Positions 33,988-42,186 of a stretch of DNA of 64,000 nt are shown here, in pieces. This stretch comes from an uncultured Clostridia bacterium (GTDB taxonomy: Bacteria > Bacillota > Clostridia > Christensenellales > Borkfalkiaceae), in the NCBI GenBank assembly GCA_947630115.1, contig CANRGG010000003.1:21234-85233 (forward strand). Reading direction: 5' to 3'. The position numbers were made by a program, and so were the translations under genes. The stretch's first letter is position 1; each line of letters begins with the position of its first letter. Below the pieces are notes generated by a model that saw only the letters and a program-made list of their open reading frames with translations, did not search any database and had not been told where the DNA came from.

Positions 33988-35174
33988 CAGAAAAACACCC
34001 CCGAGGAGCAGACGAGAAGCAGGAGAGTGAGAAAGTACAAGAAGGCGACGCACAAGAGCCCTGCGATGAAATAGCCCGTGTCCTTTGCGAGCGCGGACAA
34101 AAAGGACGGGATCTTGCCGCCGACCGGCTCGGTGACCGCCGCGGAGAGCCGCAAAAAGAGCTGGAAGGCGGAAAACAGCAGGAGCGGGCGCAGAACGGTC
34201 GCCGCGAGAAGGAAAAAGGCGACGGTGCCGAGCGCGTTTTTGATGAGGGCGCTCCCCGCGAGGACGAGATCCACCCCGCCCGACAAAAATCCGCCGACGA
34301 TGGGCACCGAGCCCGAGATCACATATTTGACGGCGCGGAGGGAGAGCCCGTCATATTGGGCGGAAGTCATCCCCTGCACCGAGAGGAACAAACTGAACAG
34401 CCCCAGCGTCAGACCGATCAGCCATTTCAGAACGCTCTTGAAAAACTCCCCCAGCTTTTCGGTGCGGACGCTGTCCGACAGGTTCCCGACGAACGCGAGC
34501 ACGATGACGACGACGGAAGTCGGCAGAACGACGGTGGAAAAGAGCTCAAGTACCGCCCCGCTCATGAACGCCACCGCAGGACGGTACACGGCGACGGAGA
34601 TCGTTCCGCCGCTCGCCGCCATGAGCGTCAGGAGCATGGGATAGACGATCTCCATCTGCCGCCGCATGCTCTCAATCGTTTCGAACCCGACCGAAAGCAC
34701 GGAGATCAGACAGGAAAGGATGACCGCGCCGACGGAAATGTAGCCGACGAAGCCTATTATGTCTGACATAGTACTATGCAAAAAGCCGTTTTTTGAGGAG
34801 TTGAGAATCCCGCAGAGCAAAGAGACCGCCAAAATCAGGGCAAAAGCAGGCAAAAATACGCCGACGTCCTGCCAGAGCAGTCCCAAGAGCGATTGCCAAA
34901 GGGACGGATAGTCGAGCGCCGCGTCCCCCGTAATCAGGCTCTTGAGCTTGTCTTTCAGGGAAACGCCGCGGAAATCGGAGACGGTGTCGAGATAGTTTTG
35001 AAGCTCCTCGGCGTCGAGCGCGCCCAGCAATTCGTCGATGTTTTTCTCCAGCTCCTCTTTCGCGTCCTTTTGGGGCTCGTCCGCGCGCACGGAAAGCGGG
35101 CTCCCCCCGCCGAAGAGAAAAAGCGCCGCGACAAGGAGAAGGAGCAAGCAGATCAGCTTTTTCCCTTTTTTCAT
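33987..35174 (-). CDS. spoIIIAE: Stage III sporulation protein AE
   Basis: 395 aa from MKKGKKLICLL (35174); the longer ORF start is rejected because it lies inside spoIIIAD. Signal-like N-terminus, then ~7-8 hydrophobic helices; permease-like subunit of the SpoIIIA channel. Residues LHSTMSDI (near 140) are the translation of the 19-bp palindrome and sit where homologues tend to have a Ser-rich S-x-S-E-I-like stretch, so protein structure is probably not disturbed. Confidence 0.9.
   Translation of the reverse strand: MKKGKKLICLLLLLVAALFLFGGGSPLSVRADEPQKDAKEELEKNIDELLGALDAEELQNYLDTVSDFRGVSLKDKLKSLITGDAALDYPSLWQSLLGLLWQDVGVFLPAFALILAVSLLCGILNSSKNGFLHSTMSDIIGFVGYISVGAVILSCLISVLSVGFETIESMRRQMEIVYPMLLTLMAASGGTISVAVYRPAVAFMSGAVLELFSTVVLPTSVVVIVLAFVGNLSDSVRTEKLGEFFKSVLKWLIGLTLGLFSLFLSVQGMTSAQYDGLSLRAVKYVISGSVPIVGGFLSGGVDLVLAGSALIKNALGTVAFFLLAATVLRPLLLFSAFQLFLRLSAAVTEPVGGKIPSFLSALAKDTGYFIAGLLCVAFLYFLTLLLLVCSSGVFF
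34755..34773. repeat. 19-bp palindrome, copy C (inside spoIIIAE)
   Basis: TATTATGTCTGACATAGTA, one base off perfect symmetry, followed by CTATGCAAAA exactly as in copy A. Encodes HSTMSDI in the spoIIIAE frame. Confidence 0.88.
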
Positions 35175-35563
35175 ATCAACTCCAGAAGTTTGAGAATGAG
35201 CCGCAGAACGTTCTCGATGATGGGCACCGCGAGCACGAGCACCAAAATCTTTCCGCAAAACGTGAGCTTGTCCGCAAGCCCGCTCTGCCCGAAATCGGCG
35301 AGGATCCCCGAGGCAAATTCGACGAGATATCCGATCCCGATCATCTTCAGAAGGATCTTGACGAGCGACGAGTCGATCCCCGTGACGTTTGCGATCTCGG
35401 AAAAGAGCGAGACGCTCTCGCGCAGGATCTCAAAGGCGAACAGGAGCAAAATGATACTTCCCGCGATCGTGACGGCGAGCGCGAGTTCGGGTTTTGTCCC
35501 CTTGAGAAGGAGGGCTGCGACCGCCGTGATCAGGGCGATCCCCACAAGCTGAAAAATTTCCAT
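35171..35563 (-). CDS. spoIIIAD: Stage III sporulation protein AD
   Basis: 130 aa from MEIFQLVGIALI (35563); the upstream ORF extension overlaps spoIIIAC. Four hydrophobic helices and the family pattern ALAVTIAGSIILLLFAFEI, ILLKMIGIGYLVEF. Overlaps spoIIIAE by 4 bp. Small membrane subunit of the SpoIIIA complex, related to SpoIIIAC. Confidence 0.9.
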   Translation of the reverse strand: MEIFQLVGIALITAVAALLLKGTKPELALAVTIAGSIILLLFAFEILRESVSLFSEIANVTGIDSSLVKILLKMIGIGYLVEFASGILADFGQSGLADKLTFCGKILVLVLAVPIIENVLRLILKLLELI

Positions 35564-35565
35564 CT

Positions 35566-35763
35566 CTATCCGAGGTCGAAGATCTCCCGGATCGTCTGAA
35601 ACAGATCCGCGATCATCGTCACTGCGATCGACAGCGCGATCACGAGCCCCACGATCGAAACGACGGTCGCAAAGTCGTCCCGGTCGGATTTTTTGAGCAC
35701 CTGGCAGACGACCGTGATCAGGATCCCGATCGCCGCAAGTTTGAAAATAATTGAGATATCCAT
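35566..35763 (-). CDS. spoIIIAC: Stage III sporulation protein AC
   Basis: 65 aa, MDISIIFKLAAIGILITVVCQVLKKS..., two helices, typical length. The ORF track merges it with an overlapping frame; the ATG at 35763 directly follows the spoIIIAB stop. Confidence 0.9.
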   Translation of the reverse strand: MDISIIFKLAAIGILITVVCQVLKKSDRDDFATVVSIVGLVIALSIAVTMIADLFQTIREIFDLG

Positions 35764-35765
35764 AT

Positions 35766-36236
35766 CTACACAACCAAGATCACGAAGGCGAGCCCCGCAA
35801 GCAGCCCGAGTTTGAGGTAGAGTTCGCCTTTCTCCCTCGCCTCTTTCATGGCATCCTCGCTCATTTTTCGCAGCGTTTCCGCCTGCGCCGTGAAATAGCC
35901 GAGTTGGGAATGCGAATCCCCCTTCCCGAGCATGGAAAAATATTCGGCGGCAAGCTCCTTTTCCGTCCCCGTCAGATAGGAAAATTTCCACTCCGGGGCG
36001 CGGCTTTGCTCAAAATCTTTTACAAGATCCCCGAAATCCCCCTGAAAAGCGCAGTCCGCGAGAAATTCCTTGACCGGTTTTCGGGCGAATTTGAGCTCCG
36101 CCAGAAATTTTTCGTTGAGGGTGTTCATTTGCGAAAAAAAGCTCTTCCGGGCGCGGAATTTTCCCGCCGCGAGATATCCGAGCAGGGTGCAGAAGGCGAT
36201 GATGAGCCCGCCGAGCACGAATTTAAGCCAAAGCAA
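35766..36236 (-). CDS. spoIIIAB: Stage III sporulation protein AB
   Basis: 156 aa using TTG at 36236 (GGGAGG in front), overlapping the spoIIIAA end by 14 bp. Product begins MLWLKFVLGGLIIAFCTLLGY, has a helical domain related to type II secretion F-proteins and a C-terminal helix (GLLAGLAFVILVV). The ORF-track ATG far upstream would run through spoIIIAA in a wrong frame. Confidence 0.85.
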   Translation of the reverse strand: MLWLKFVLGGLIIAFCTLLGYLAAGKFRARKSFFSQMNTLNEKFLAELKFARKPVKEFLADCAFQGDFGDLVKDFEQSRAPEWKFSYLTGTEKELAAEYFSMLGKGDSHSQLGYFTAQAETLRKMSEDAMKEAREKGELYLKLGLLAGLAFVILVV

Positions 36237-37059
36237 CGCCGTCCTCCCGCAGGATCCGCCCGATCCTGCCCAATCCGTCCAGAAAGACATACCGCTCGAA
36301 GAGTTTGTCGGGGATATCCTCAAATTTTTTGAGATGAGCCGAGGCGAACACGCAGATCCCGCTCTCGATCGCCCTGCGAACGGCGGCATAGTCCTCGGGG
36401 AGGAGCTCGTCGGTCACGATGAGATCGGGGCGCATGGCGCGGATCCCCGCCGTGAAGGCGGTGAGCTTGTCGGCAAACTTCATGCAGTCGGCGGTCGCGC
36501 CCAGATCCCCCGCCGAAAGTTCGCCGCGCTCGTCACTCACCAGAACGTTCACCCCCTTTCTCTCGCAGACGAGGCGGGTCAGATCGCGCAAAATGGTCGT
36601 CTTGCCCTCGCCGGGCGGGGCAAGCAGGAGCAAAGAACAGAGCCCTTGGACAAGGCAGCGGGAATAGACCGCCTCCGCGCAGCCGAAGATCTCATGCGGG
36701 ATCCGGATACAGAGGGATGTCACCGAGCGGACGGACAGCACCCGCCCGTTTTCGTAGACGAAGGAGCCCGCGATCCCGATCCGCTCCCCCTCCGCCCCCG
36801 TCAGAAAGCCGTTTTTGAGCTGGTTTTCCACCGAATAGACCGAATAGCCGCTTGCGGCGAAGAGGATCTCGCCGATCTCCTCGGCGGTCGGGAAAAGGGC
36901 TTCCCGCTGAAAGCAGACGCCCGTCTCTCCGAGAAAGACGAATGCTCCGTCTATGTTGGCGCGCAGAGGCTTTTCCGCACGCACGCGCAGCTCATAGAGC
37001 CGCCTGAGATTGACGTGCCGCACGGCGTCCTTCAGTCTTTTCGGAAGAAAATCCAACAT
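36223..37059 (-). CDS. spoIIIAA: Stage III sporulation protein AA (secretion-type ATPase)
   Basis: 278 aa. RecA-like ATPase related to type II/IV secretion motors: Walker A APPGEGKTT, VLVSDERGEL and LIVTDEL (Walker B region). Energizes the mother cell-forespore channel. First gene of the eight-gene operon, behind a sigma-E-like promoter. Confidence 0.93.
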   Translation of the reverse strand: MLDFLPKRLKDAVRHVNLRRLYELRVRAEKPLRANIDGAFVFLGETGVCFQREALFPTAEEIGEILFAASGYSVYSVENQLKNGFLTGAEGERIGIAGSFVYENGRVLSVRSVTSLCIRIPHEIFGCAEAVYSRCLVQGLCSLLLLAPPGEGKTTILRDLTRLVCERKGVNVLVSDERGELSAGDLGATADCMKFADKLTAFTAGIRAMRPDLIVTDELLPEDYAAVRRAIESGICVFASAHLKKFEDIPDKLFERYVFLDGLGRIGRILREDGVALA

Positions 37060-37065
37060 CGCTCT

Positions 37066-37094
37066 ATTATATGGGACAGGTCATTCCAATATGA
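37066..37094 (-). promoter_or_regulatory. Sigma-E-like promoter of the spoIIIA operon
   Basis: TCATATT (37088-37094), 14-bp spacer, CATATAAT (37066-37073), ending 6 bp before the start codon; close to the sigma-E consensus (xCATATT, CATACAAT). Matches the known mother-cell expression of spoIIIA. Confidence 0.7.
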
Positions 37095-37177
37095 AAAGAT
37101 CCGCAAAATCCCGCCGCTGCGGAAAAATTGAGCCGTCCTGCGCGGCGTTTCATAAAAAACGGTTCATAAAAAAGTAT

Positions 37178-37206
37178 TTGACAGAACTTGAAAGCTGGAA
37201 TATAAT
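37178..37206 (+). promoter_or_regulatory. Consensus sigma-A promoter of the plus-strand five-gene unit
   Basis: TTGACA (37178-37183), 17-bp spacer, TATAAT (37201-37206), ~80 bp before the alcohol dehydrogenase start. The leader ends in AAAAAGGAGAAAAGG. Confidence 0.8.
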
Positions 37207-37286
37207 GGAAGCGGATCCTTCGGGAACCTGTTAAAGAAGAGCGGTCGCAAGATCGAAATCGAAAATTTCAAAAAGGAGAAAAGGTC

Positions 37287-38453
37287 ATGATCGGAAACTT
37301 CACTTACTGCAACCCCACCAAGCTCTATTTCGGCAAAGACGCGCTGAACGGGCTCAAAGAAGAACTGCCCAAATACGGCAAGAACGTGCTGCTCGTCTAT
37401 GGCGGCGGCTCGATCAAGCGGAACGGGATCTACGATCGAGTCATCGCCCTGTTGAAGGAGTGCGGCAAAGAGATCTTCGAGGACGGCGGCGTCATGCCAA
37501 ATCCCACCATCGAAAAGGTGAAGGAGGGCGTCGAACGGGCGCGGAAAGCGAAGGCCGATCTCATCCTCGCGGTCGGCGGCGGCTCGGTCTGCGACTATGC
37601 AAAGGCGGTGTCCGTCTCCGTCCACTGCGGGGAGGACGTCTGGGAAAAATATTTCATCCGCTTCGAGGACGTGGATTGCGAGATCGTGCCCGTCGGCTGC
37701 GTCTTGACGATGGTCGGAACGGGCAGCGAGATGAATGGCGGCTCCGTCATCACGAATCCCGCGCAAAAGCTCAAGATCGGACATGTGTTCGGGGAAAACG
37801 TCTATCCGAAATTCTCCGTCCTCAACCCCGAGTTCACCTACACCGTTCCGAAATACCAGATGGTTTCCGGGATCTACGACATCATGTCGCACATTTTGGA
37901 ACAGTACTTTTCTGGCACCGACGACAACACGAGCGACTATCTCTCGGAGGGACTTTTGCGCTCCCTCATCCACAGCGCGAAGATCGCCGTCCGGGATCCT
38001 CAAAACTATGAGGCGCGGAGTAACATCATGTGGACGGCAACTTGGGCGCTGAACACCCTTATCGCCAAGGGAAAGAGCGAAGATTGGATGGTGCATATGC
38101 TCGGACAAGCGGTCGGCGCCCATACCGACGCCACCCACGGCATGACCCTTGCCGCCGTCTCGATCCCCTATTACACCTACCTTTTGCCCTATGGCACGGC
38201 GAAATTCGCCCGCTATGCGGTGAACGTCTGGCAGGTCGATCCCGCCGGTAAGACGGAGATGGAAGTCGCCCGCGAGGGGCTTCGGAACATGGAGGCCTGG
38301 ATGAGAGAGATCGGTCTGGTGATGGACCTCACCGAGCTCGGCGCGACGCGGGAAATGCTCGACGGCTTGGTCAAGAGCACGCTCATCATGGACGGCGGCT
38401 ACAAAGTTTTGGACGAAAAGGAGATCCGTGCCATTTTCGAGGCGAGTTTTTAA
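37287..38453 (+). CDS. Iron-containing alcohol dehydrogenase (butanol dehydrogenase-like)
   Basis: 388 aa. NAD(P)-binding GGGSVCDYAKA, GTGSEMNGG, and iron ligands in DIMSHILEQYF (Asp, His), GAHTDATHGM (two His). Typical BdhA/YqhD-type length. Probably reduces aldehydes to alcohols with NAD(P)H. First gene of a unit with hydrolases and a flavoprotein, suggesting detoxification or fermentation of reactive carbonyls; substrate not deducible. Confidence 0.93.
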   Translation: MIGNFTYCNPTKLYFGKDALNGLKEELPKYGKNVLLVYGGGSIKRNGIYDRVIALLKECGKEIFEDGGVMPNPTIEKVKEGVERARKAKADLILAVGGGSVCDYAKAVSVSVHCGEDVWEKYFIRFEDVDCEIVPVGCVLTMVGTGSEMNGGSVITNPAQKLKIGHVFGENVYPKFSVLNPEFTYTVPKYQMVSGIYDIMSHILEQYFSGTDDNTSDYLSEGLLRSLIHSAKIAVRDPQNYEARSNIMWTATWALNTLIAKGKSEDWMVHMLGQAVGAHTDATHGMTLAAVSIPYYTYLLPYGTAKFARYAVNVWQVDPAGKTEMEVAREGLRNMEAWMREIGLVMDLTELGATREMLDGLVKSTLIMDGGYKVLDEKEIRAIFEASF

Positions 38454-38465
38454 GGAGAAAAAACC

Positions 38466-39452
38466 ATGGACGAAACATTGAATTTGGGAAGCGAATGGGA
38501 CAAAGTTTTCGAAAAAAGCGAGAAAGTTGAACACGAAAAGGCGACCTTTCATAACCGTTACGGCATTCCGCTCGCCTGCGACGTGTACAAGCCGAAAAAC
38601 GCAAGCGGGAAACTTCCCGCGATCGCGGTCTGCGGGCCGTTCGGCGCGGTCAAGGAGCAGAGCTCCGGGCTCTATGCGCAGGAGCTTGCCGGGCGCGGCT
38701 TCCTTGCGATCGCCTTCGACCCCTCCTTTACCGGCGAGAGCGGCGGCTTTCCCCGCTATGTCGCCTCGCCCGACATCAACACCGAGGATTTCTCGGCGGC
38801 GGTGGATTATCTCTCCTGCCGCGAGGACGTCGATCCCGACAAGATCGGCATTTGCGGCATTTGCGGCTGGGGCGGCATGGCGATCAACGCGGCGGCGATA
38901 GACACCCGGATCAAGGCGACCGTCGCCTCGACGATGTACGACATGACGCGGGTGAACGCGAAGGGCTATTTCGACGCGGCGGACAGCGAAGAGGCCCGCT
39001 ATGAGACGAAAAAAGCGCTCAACGAGCAGCGCACCGCCGATTATAAAAGCGGAAATTACGAGCTTGGCGGCGGAGTCGTCGATCCCCTCCCCGCCGACGC
39101 GCCCTTCTTCGTCAAAGATTATTACGATTACTACAAGACAAAGCGCGGCTATCATCCCCGTTCACTCAATTCAAACGGCGGCTGGAACAAGACCTCCGCG
39201 CTCTCCTTCCTGAACATGCCCATTCTCACTTACAGCCAGGAGATCCGGAGCGCCGTCCTTCTCATTCACGGTGAAAAGGCGCATTCCTGCTATTTTTCGA
39301 AGGACGCCTACGCCGCAATGACAAAGAACAGCAAATACGCGGCCAACAAGGAGCTGCTGCTGATTCCGAACGCCGTGCACACCGACCTTTACGACAGAAA
39401 GGACGTCATTCCGTTCGACAAGATCGAAAAGTTTTTCAAGAACAATTTTTGA
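38466..39452 (+). CDS. Alpha/beta hydrolase, YcjY/dienelactone-hydrolase-like
   Basis: 328 aa. Substrate-cap-less hydrolase: HNRYGIPLACDVYKP, GPFGAVKEQ, FDPSFTGESGG, nucleophile region GICGWGG (Cys or adjacent residue at the elbow, as in dienelactone hydrolases), late His in NAVHTDLYD. AAGGAG site, 12 bp after the dehydrogenase. Role unknown. Confidence 0.85.
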   Translation: MDETLNLGSEWDKVFEKSEKVEHEKATFHNRYGIPLACDVYKPKNASGKLPAIAVCGPFGAVKEQSSGLYAQELAGRGFLAIAFDPSFTGESGGFPRYVASPDINTEDFSAAVDYLSCREDVDPDKIGICGICGWGGMAINAAAIDTRIKATVASTMYDMTRVNAKGYFDAADSEEARYETKKALNEQRTADYKSGNYELGGGVVDPLPADAPFFVKDYYDYYKTKRGYHPRSLNSNGGWNKTSALSFLNMPILTYSQEIRSAVLLIHGEKAHSCYFSKDAYAAMTKNSKYAANKELLLIPNAVHTDLYDRKDVIPFDKIEKFFKNNF

Positions 39453-39455
39453 GCG

Positions 39456-40994
39456 ATGAAAAAGTTTTTAACGATTTTTTTGGCGCTCGCGCTGGTGTTT
39501 TCGCTTTCGGCATGCGGTCCGAAGCCAAACGAGGGAACGGTTTCGCCGCCCGACCCTTCCGAGCCGACCGAGCCGTCAAAGCCAAACGAACCGTCCAAGC
39601 CCGATGAGCCGACCGAGCCCGAAGAGCCGTCCAAGCCCGACGAGCCGTCCAAGCCCGATGAGCCGACCGAGCCCGATGAGCCGTCCAAGCCCGACGAGCC
39701 ATCCGAGCCCGATGAGCCGTCCAAGCCCGATGAGCCGTCCAAACCCGACGAGCCGTCGGGCTCCGAAGAAAAATCTTACACGATGAGCGAGGACGGCAAG
39801 ACGGTGTATTTCGGGCACTATCCGAAGGCACAGGTGCAGGACAAAGAGCTCATCGAAGCTCTCAACGCGGCAAGCGGAGGGCGCGATTGGGTGTCGTATG
39901 AATACTATCTTTCGGGCGAGCGGAGGGACTTCATGTTCTATCAAGACGTGACGTATGCTTCCGAAACCTACCGCGGGGTCTACTTTACGGAGTACCGTCC
40001 CAATGACGTGAGAAGCGAGGGAAAAGAAGGGCAAAGCTATGTCGATGACAACGGCTTTGAGGCGAACACGGTCTATTGGTTCCGATTCGAGACCCTCTCC
40101 TGGCGTGTTCTCGAAAAGTCGAAGGGATCTGCCCTGCTTGTGAGCGAGAACGTACTCGACAGCCGCGAATTTTTCCCCGCCGCAAAGGGCGAAACGGGGC
40201 AAAAGGCGAACGACTATCAGGCAAGCTCCATCCGCGCTTTTTTGAACGGGGAATTCTTTGACGCAGCGTTTTCCGAAGCCGAACAGACGAATTTTTCGGG
40301 CGACGGAGACAAGCTCTTTCTGCTCGGCTATGAGGACGTGACCAACCCCGATCTGGGGTTCTCTTCCGACGCGGATCGAACGCTCGCGGCAACGGACTAT
40401 GCGCTTATGCAGGGGCTCAACAACGGCGGCGGCGCGCGCTGGTGGTTAAGTTCGGGAAACGACACGTACGACTTCTACGCCCGCTATGTGGACGGGAGCG
40501 GTTTTCCCGAGTACAATCAATACGTCTATTTCACATCGCTCGGGGTCGTTCCCGCGCTCAGAGTCAAACTTTTTGACGAAACGCCCCCGCCCGTCGAAGG
40601 GGATGAAACGAAAGATCCCGAGGAGGAAGAGATGATCGACGAAATTTTTCTTTCGATCAACGGCCGTAAAATTTCCGTCGCGCTCGAACAAAACGCCGCG
40701 ACGGAGGCTTTGATCGAACTTTTGAAGGAGGGCGACATCACCTATCAAGCGAGCGATTATGGCGGGTTTGAAAAGGTCGGGAATTTGGGGCATACCCTGC
40801 CCCGCAGCGACGCGCAGATGACAACCGAGGCGGGCGATGTCATTCTCTACTCGGGAAATCAGATCGTCTTGTTCTATGGGAGCAATTCCTGGAGCTATAC
40901 CCGGCTCGGACGGGTGCAGGGCGTCACCGCGGAGGAGTGGAAAGACCTCCTCACCGAGGAAAATCCGATCACGGTGACGATCAGTCTAAAGTAA
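39456..40994 (+). CDS. Repeat-linker lipoprotein with DUF6273-like and cyclophilin-like domains
   Basis: 512 aa. Lipoprotein signal (LALALVFSLSACG), then ~75 residues of EPSKPDEP/EPTEPDEP repeats. A DUF6273-like domain follows (about 105-370: WFRFETLSWRVLEK, SSIRAFLNGEFFDAAFSEAE, RWWLSSGN, LGVVPALRVKL). The C-terminal cyclophilin-like domain (about 390-512) contains LSINGRKISVALEQNAATEALIELL and GDVILYSGNQIVLFYGSNSWSYTRLGRV. Surface-anchored; the linker should project it through the wall. Combining these two domains is unusual to my knowledge. Starts 3 bp after the previous gene with a weak ribosome site. Confidence 0.78.
   Translation: MKKFLTIFLALALVFSLSACGPKPNEGTVSPPDPSEPTEPSKPNEPSKPDEPTEPEEPSKPDEPSKPDEPTEPDEPSKPDEPSEPDEPSKPDEPSKPDEPSGSEEKSYTMSEDGKTVYFGHYPKAQVQDKELIEALNAASGGRDWVSYEYYLSGERRDFMFYQDVTYASETYRGVYFTEYRPNDVRSEGKEGQSYVDDNGFEANTVYWFRFETLSWRVLEKSKGSALLVSENVLDSREFFPAAKGETGQKANDYQASSIRAFLNGEFFDAAFSEAEQTNFSGDGDKLFLLGYEDVTNPDLGFSSDADRTLAATDYALMQGLNNGGGARWWLSSGNDTYDFYARYVDGSGFPEYNQYVYFTSLGVVPALRVKLFDETPPPVEGDETKDPEEEEMIDEIFLSINGRKISVALEQNAATEALIELLKEGDITYQASDYGGFEKVGNLGHTLPRSDAQMTTEAGDVILYSGNQIVLFYGSNSWSYTRLGRVQGVTAEEWKDLLTEENPITVTISLK
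39553..39762 (+). repeat. Tandem 12-bp-based repeat coding for PSKPDEP units
   Basis: About 17 imperfect copies of a GAGCCGTCCAAGCCCGAC-like unit inside the lipoprotein gene, coding the Pro/Glu/Asp linker. Liable to copy-number change in frame. Confidence 0.8.
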
Positions 40995-41021
40995 CTTTTG
41001 AAAAGCGCGAAGGAGAATGCG

Positions 41022-42164
41022 ATGAAGGAAATTTTGAAAATCCCTCGTTGGGCGAAGATCGTACTCCGAATTTTGCTCATTCTTTTGATCTGCTTGCTAC
41101 TGATCGTTTTGCTCGCGCTGCTTTTCATCAATTTCTATCCCTCCTTCGGCGGGAACGCGAGCCGAGAGAAAAAGGCGGAATACGCCTCGCGCGCCTCAAA
41201 TTATTTCGACGGCGCCTTTCACAATACCGGCGAATTTTCCCTCATGACCGAGGCGGACGATCCCTACAAGGACAGATCGAGCGGAAAGGGAACGCTCCCG
41301 GGCGAAAACCTTCCGACCGTGACGCCGTCGCTTTTTCAAAATCCTGCAAAAGACGAGCTTTCGCTCACCTGGTTCGGGCATTCGAGCGTTCTTCTGCAAA
41401 TGCAGGGAATGAATATTCTCTTCGACCCCGTTTTCAGTGAAATTTCCTCGCCCGTCTCGTTCGTGGGCTCCCGCCGTTTCAGCGACCTTCCGCTCACGGC
41501 GGAAGAACTGCCGCAAATCGATCTTGTGATCGTCTCTCACGATCATTACGATCATCTCGACTATCCGACCATTCAACAAATCGACGGCAAGGTCGGAAGG
41601 TATGTCGTGCCGCTCGGCGTTGAAAATCATTTGAAGCGCTGGGGAGTGTCGGAACATAAAATCTCGACCCTTGCCTGGTGGGAAGAGACCGAGTTTGACG
41701 GGCTCACCGTCGTCTGCACGCCGTCGAGGCATTATTCGGGGAGAAAAATTATCGACCAAAACGCGACGCTCTGGGCGTCCTGGGTCTTAAAAAACGAAAC
41801 TTATCAGGTTTTTGAAAGCGGCGACACCGGCTTCGGCGGGCAATTCGAAGAGATCTATGCAAAATTCGGGACGTTCGATCTCGCTCTCATGGACTGTGCG
41901 CAATACTCGACCAGATGGCATGAAGTGCATATGTTCCCCGAAGAAGCGGCGACGGCTGCCGGGATCTTGCACGCCAAAGCGGCAATCCCTATTCATTGGG
42001 GGGCGTTCCGGCTGTCCGATCACGCTTGGGACGACCCCGCGGAGCGCTTTACCCTGCGCGGCGAAGAGCTCGGGCTTACGGTCGTGACGCCGAGACTCGG
42101 GGAAACGGTGGAATGGCGCCGCCTTACCGAATATACAAAGCGGTGGTGGCGGGAGATCGGATAA
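41022..42164 (+). CDS. Membrane-anchored metallo-beta-lactamase-fold hydrolase (NAPE-PLD/UlaG-like)
   Basis: 380 aa from the ATG at 41022 (GAAGGAG in front), 8 codons into the listed ORF. N-terminal helix (IVLRILLILLICLLLIVLLALLFI), then LTWFGHSSVLLQMQG and the zinc motif SHDHYDHLD, ESGDTGFGG and AIPIHWGAF. This subfamily cleaves phosphodiesters or lactones; the membrane anchor suggests a lipid substrate. Substrate unknown. Confidence 0.87.
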   Translation: MKEILKIPRWAKIVLRILLILLICLLLIVLLALLFINFYPSFGGNASREKKAEYASRASNYFDGAFHNTGEFSLMTEADDPYKDRSSGKGTLPGENLPTVTPSLFQNPAKDELSLTWFGHSSVLLQMQGMNILFDPVFSEISSPVSFVGSRRFSDLPLTAEELPQIDLVIVSHDHYDHLDYPTIQQIDGKVGRYVVPLGVENHLKRWGVSEHKISTLAWWEETEFDGLTVVCTPSRHYSGRKIIDQNATLWASWVLKNETYQVFESGDTGFGGQFEEIYAKFGTFDLALMDCAQYSTRWHEVHMFPEEAATAAGILHAKAAIPIHWGAFRLSDHAWDDPAERFTLRGEELGLTVVTPRLGETVEWRRLTEYTKRWWREIG

Positions 42165-42186
42165 AAAAATTTCAAAGGAGAAAATC

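Noticed and set aside
37164-39155. 663-aa minus-strand ORF
   Set aside because: Antisense shadow of the alcohol dehydrogenase and hydrolase genes in GC-rich sequence; no family motifs, no ribosome site.
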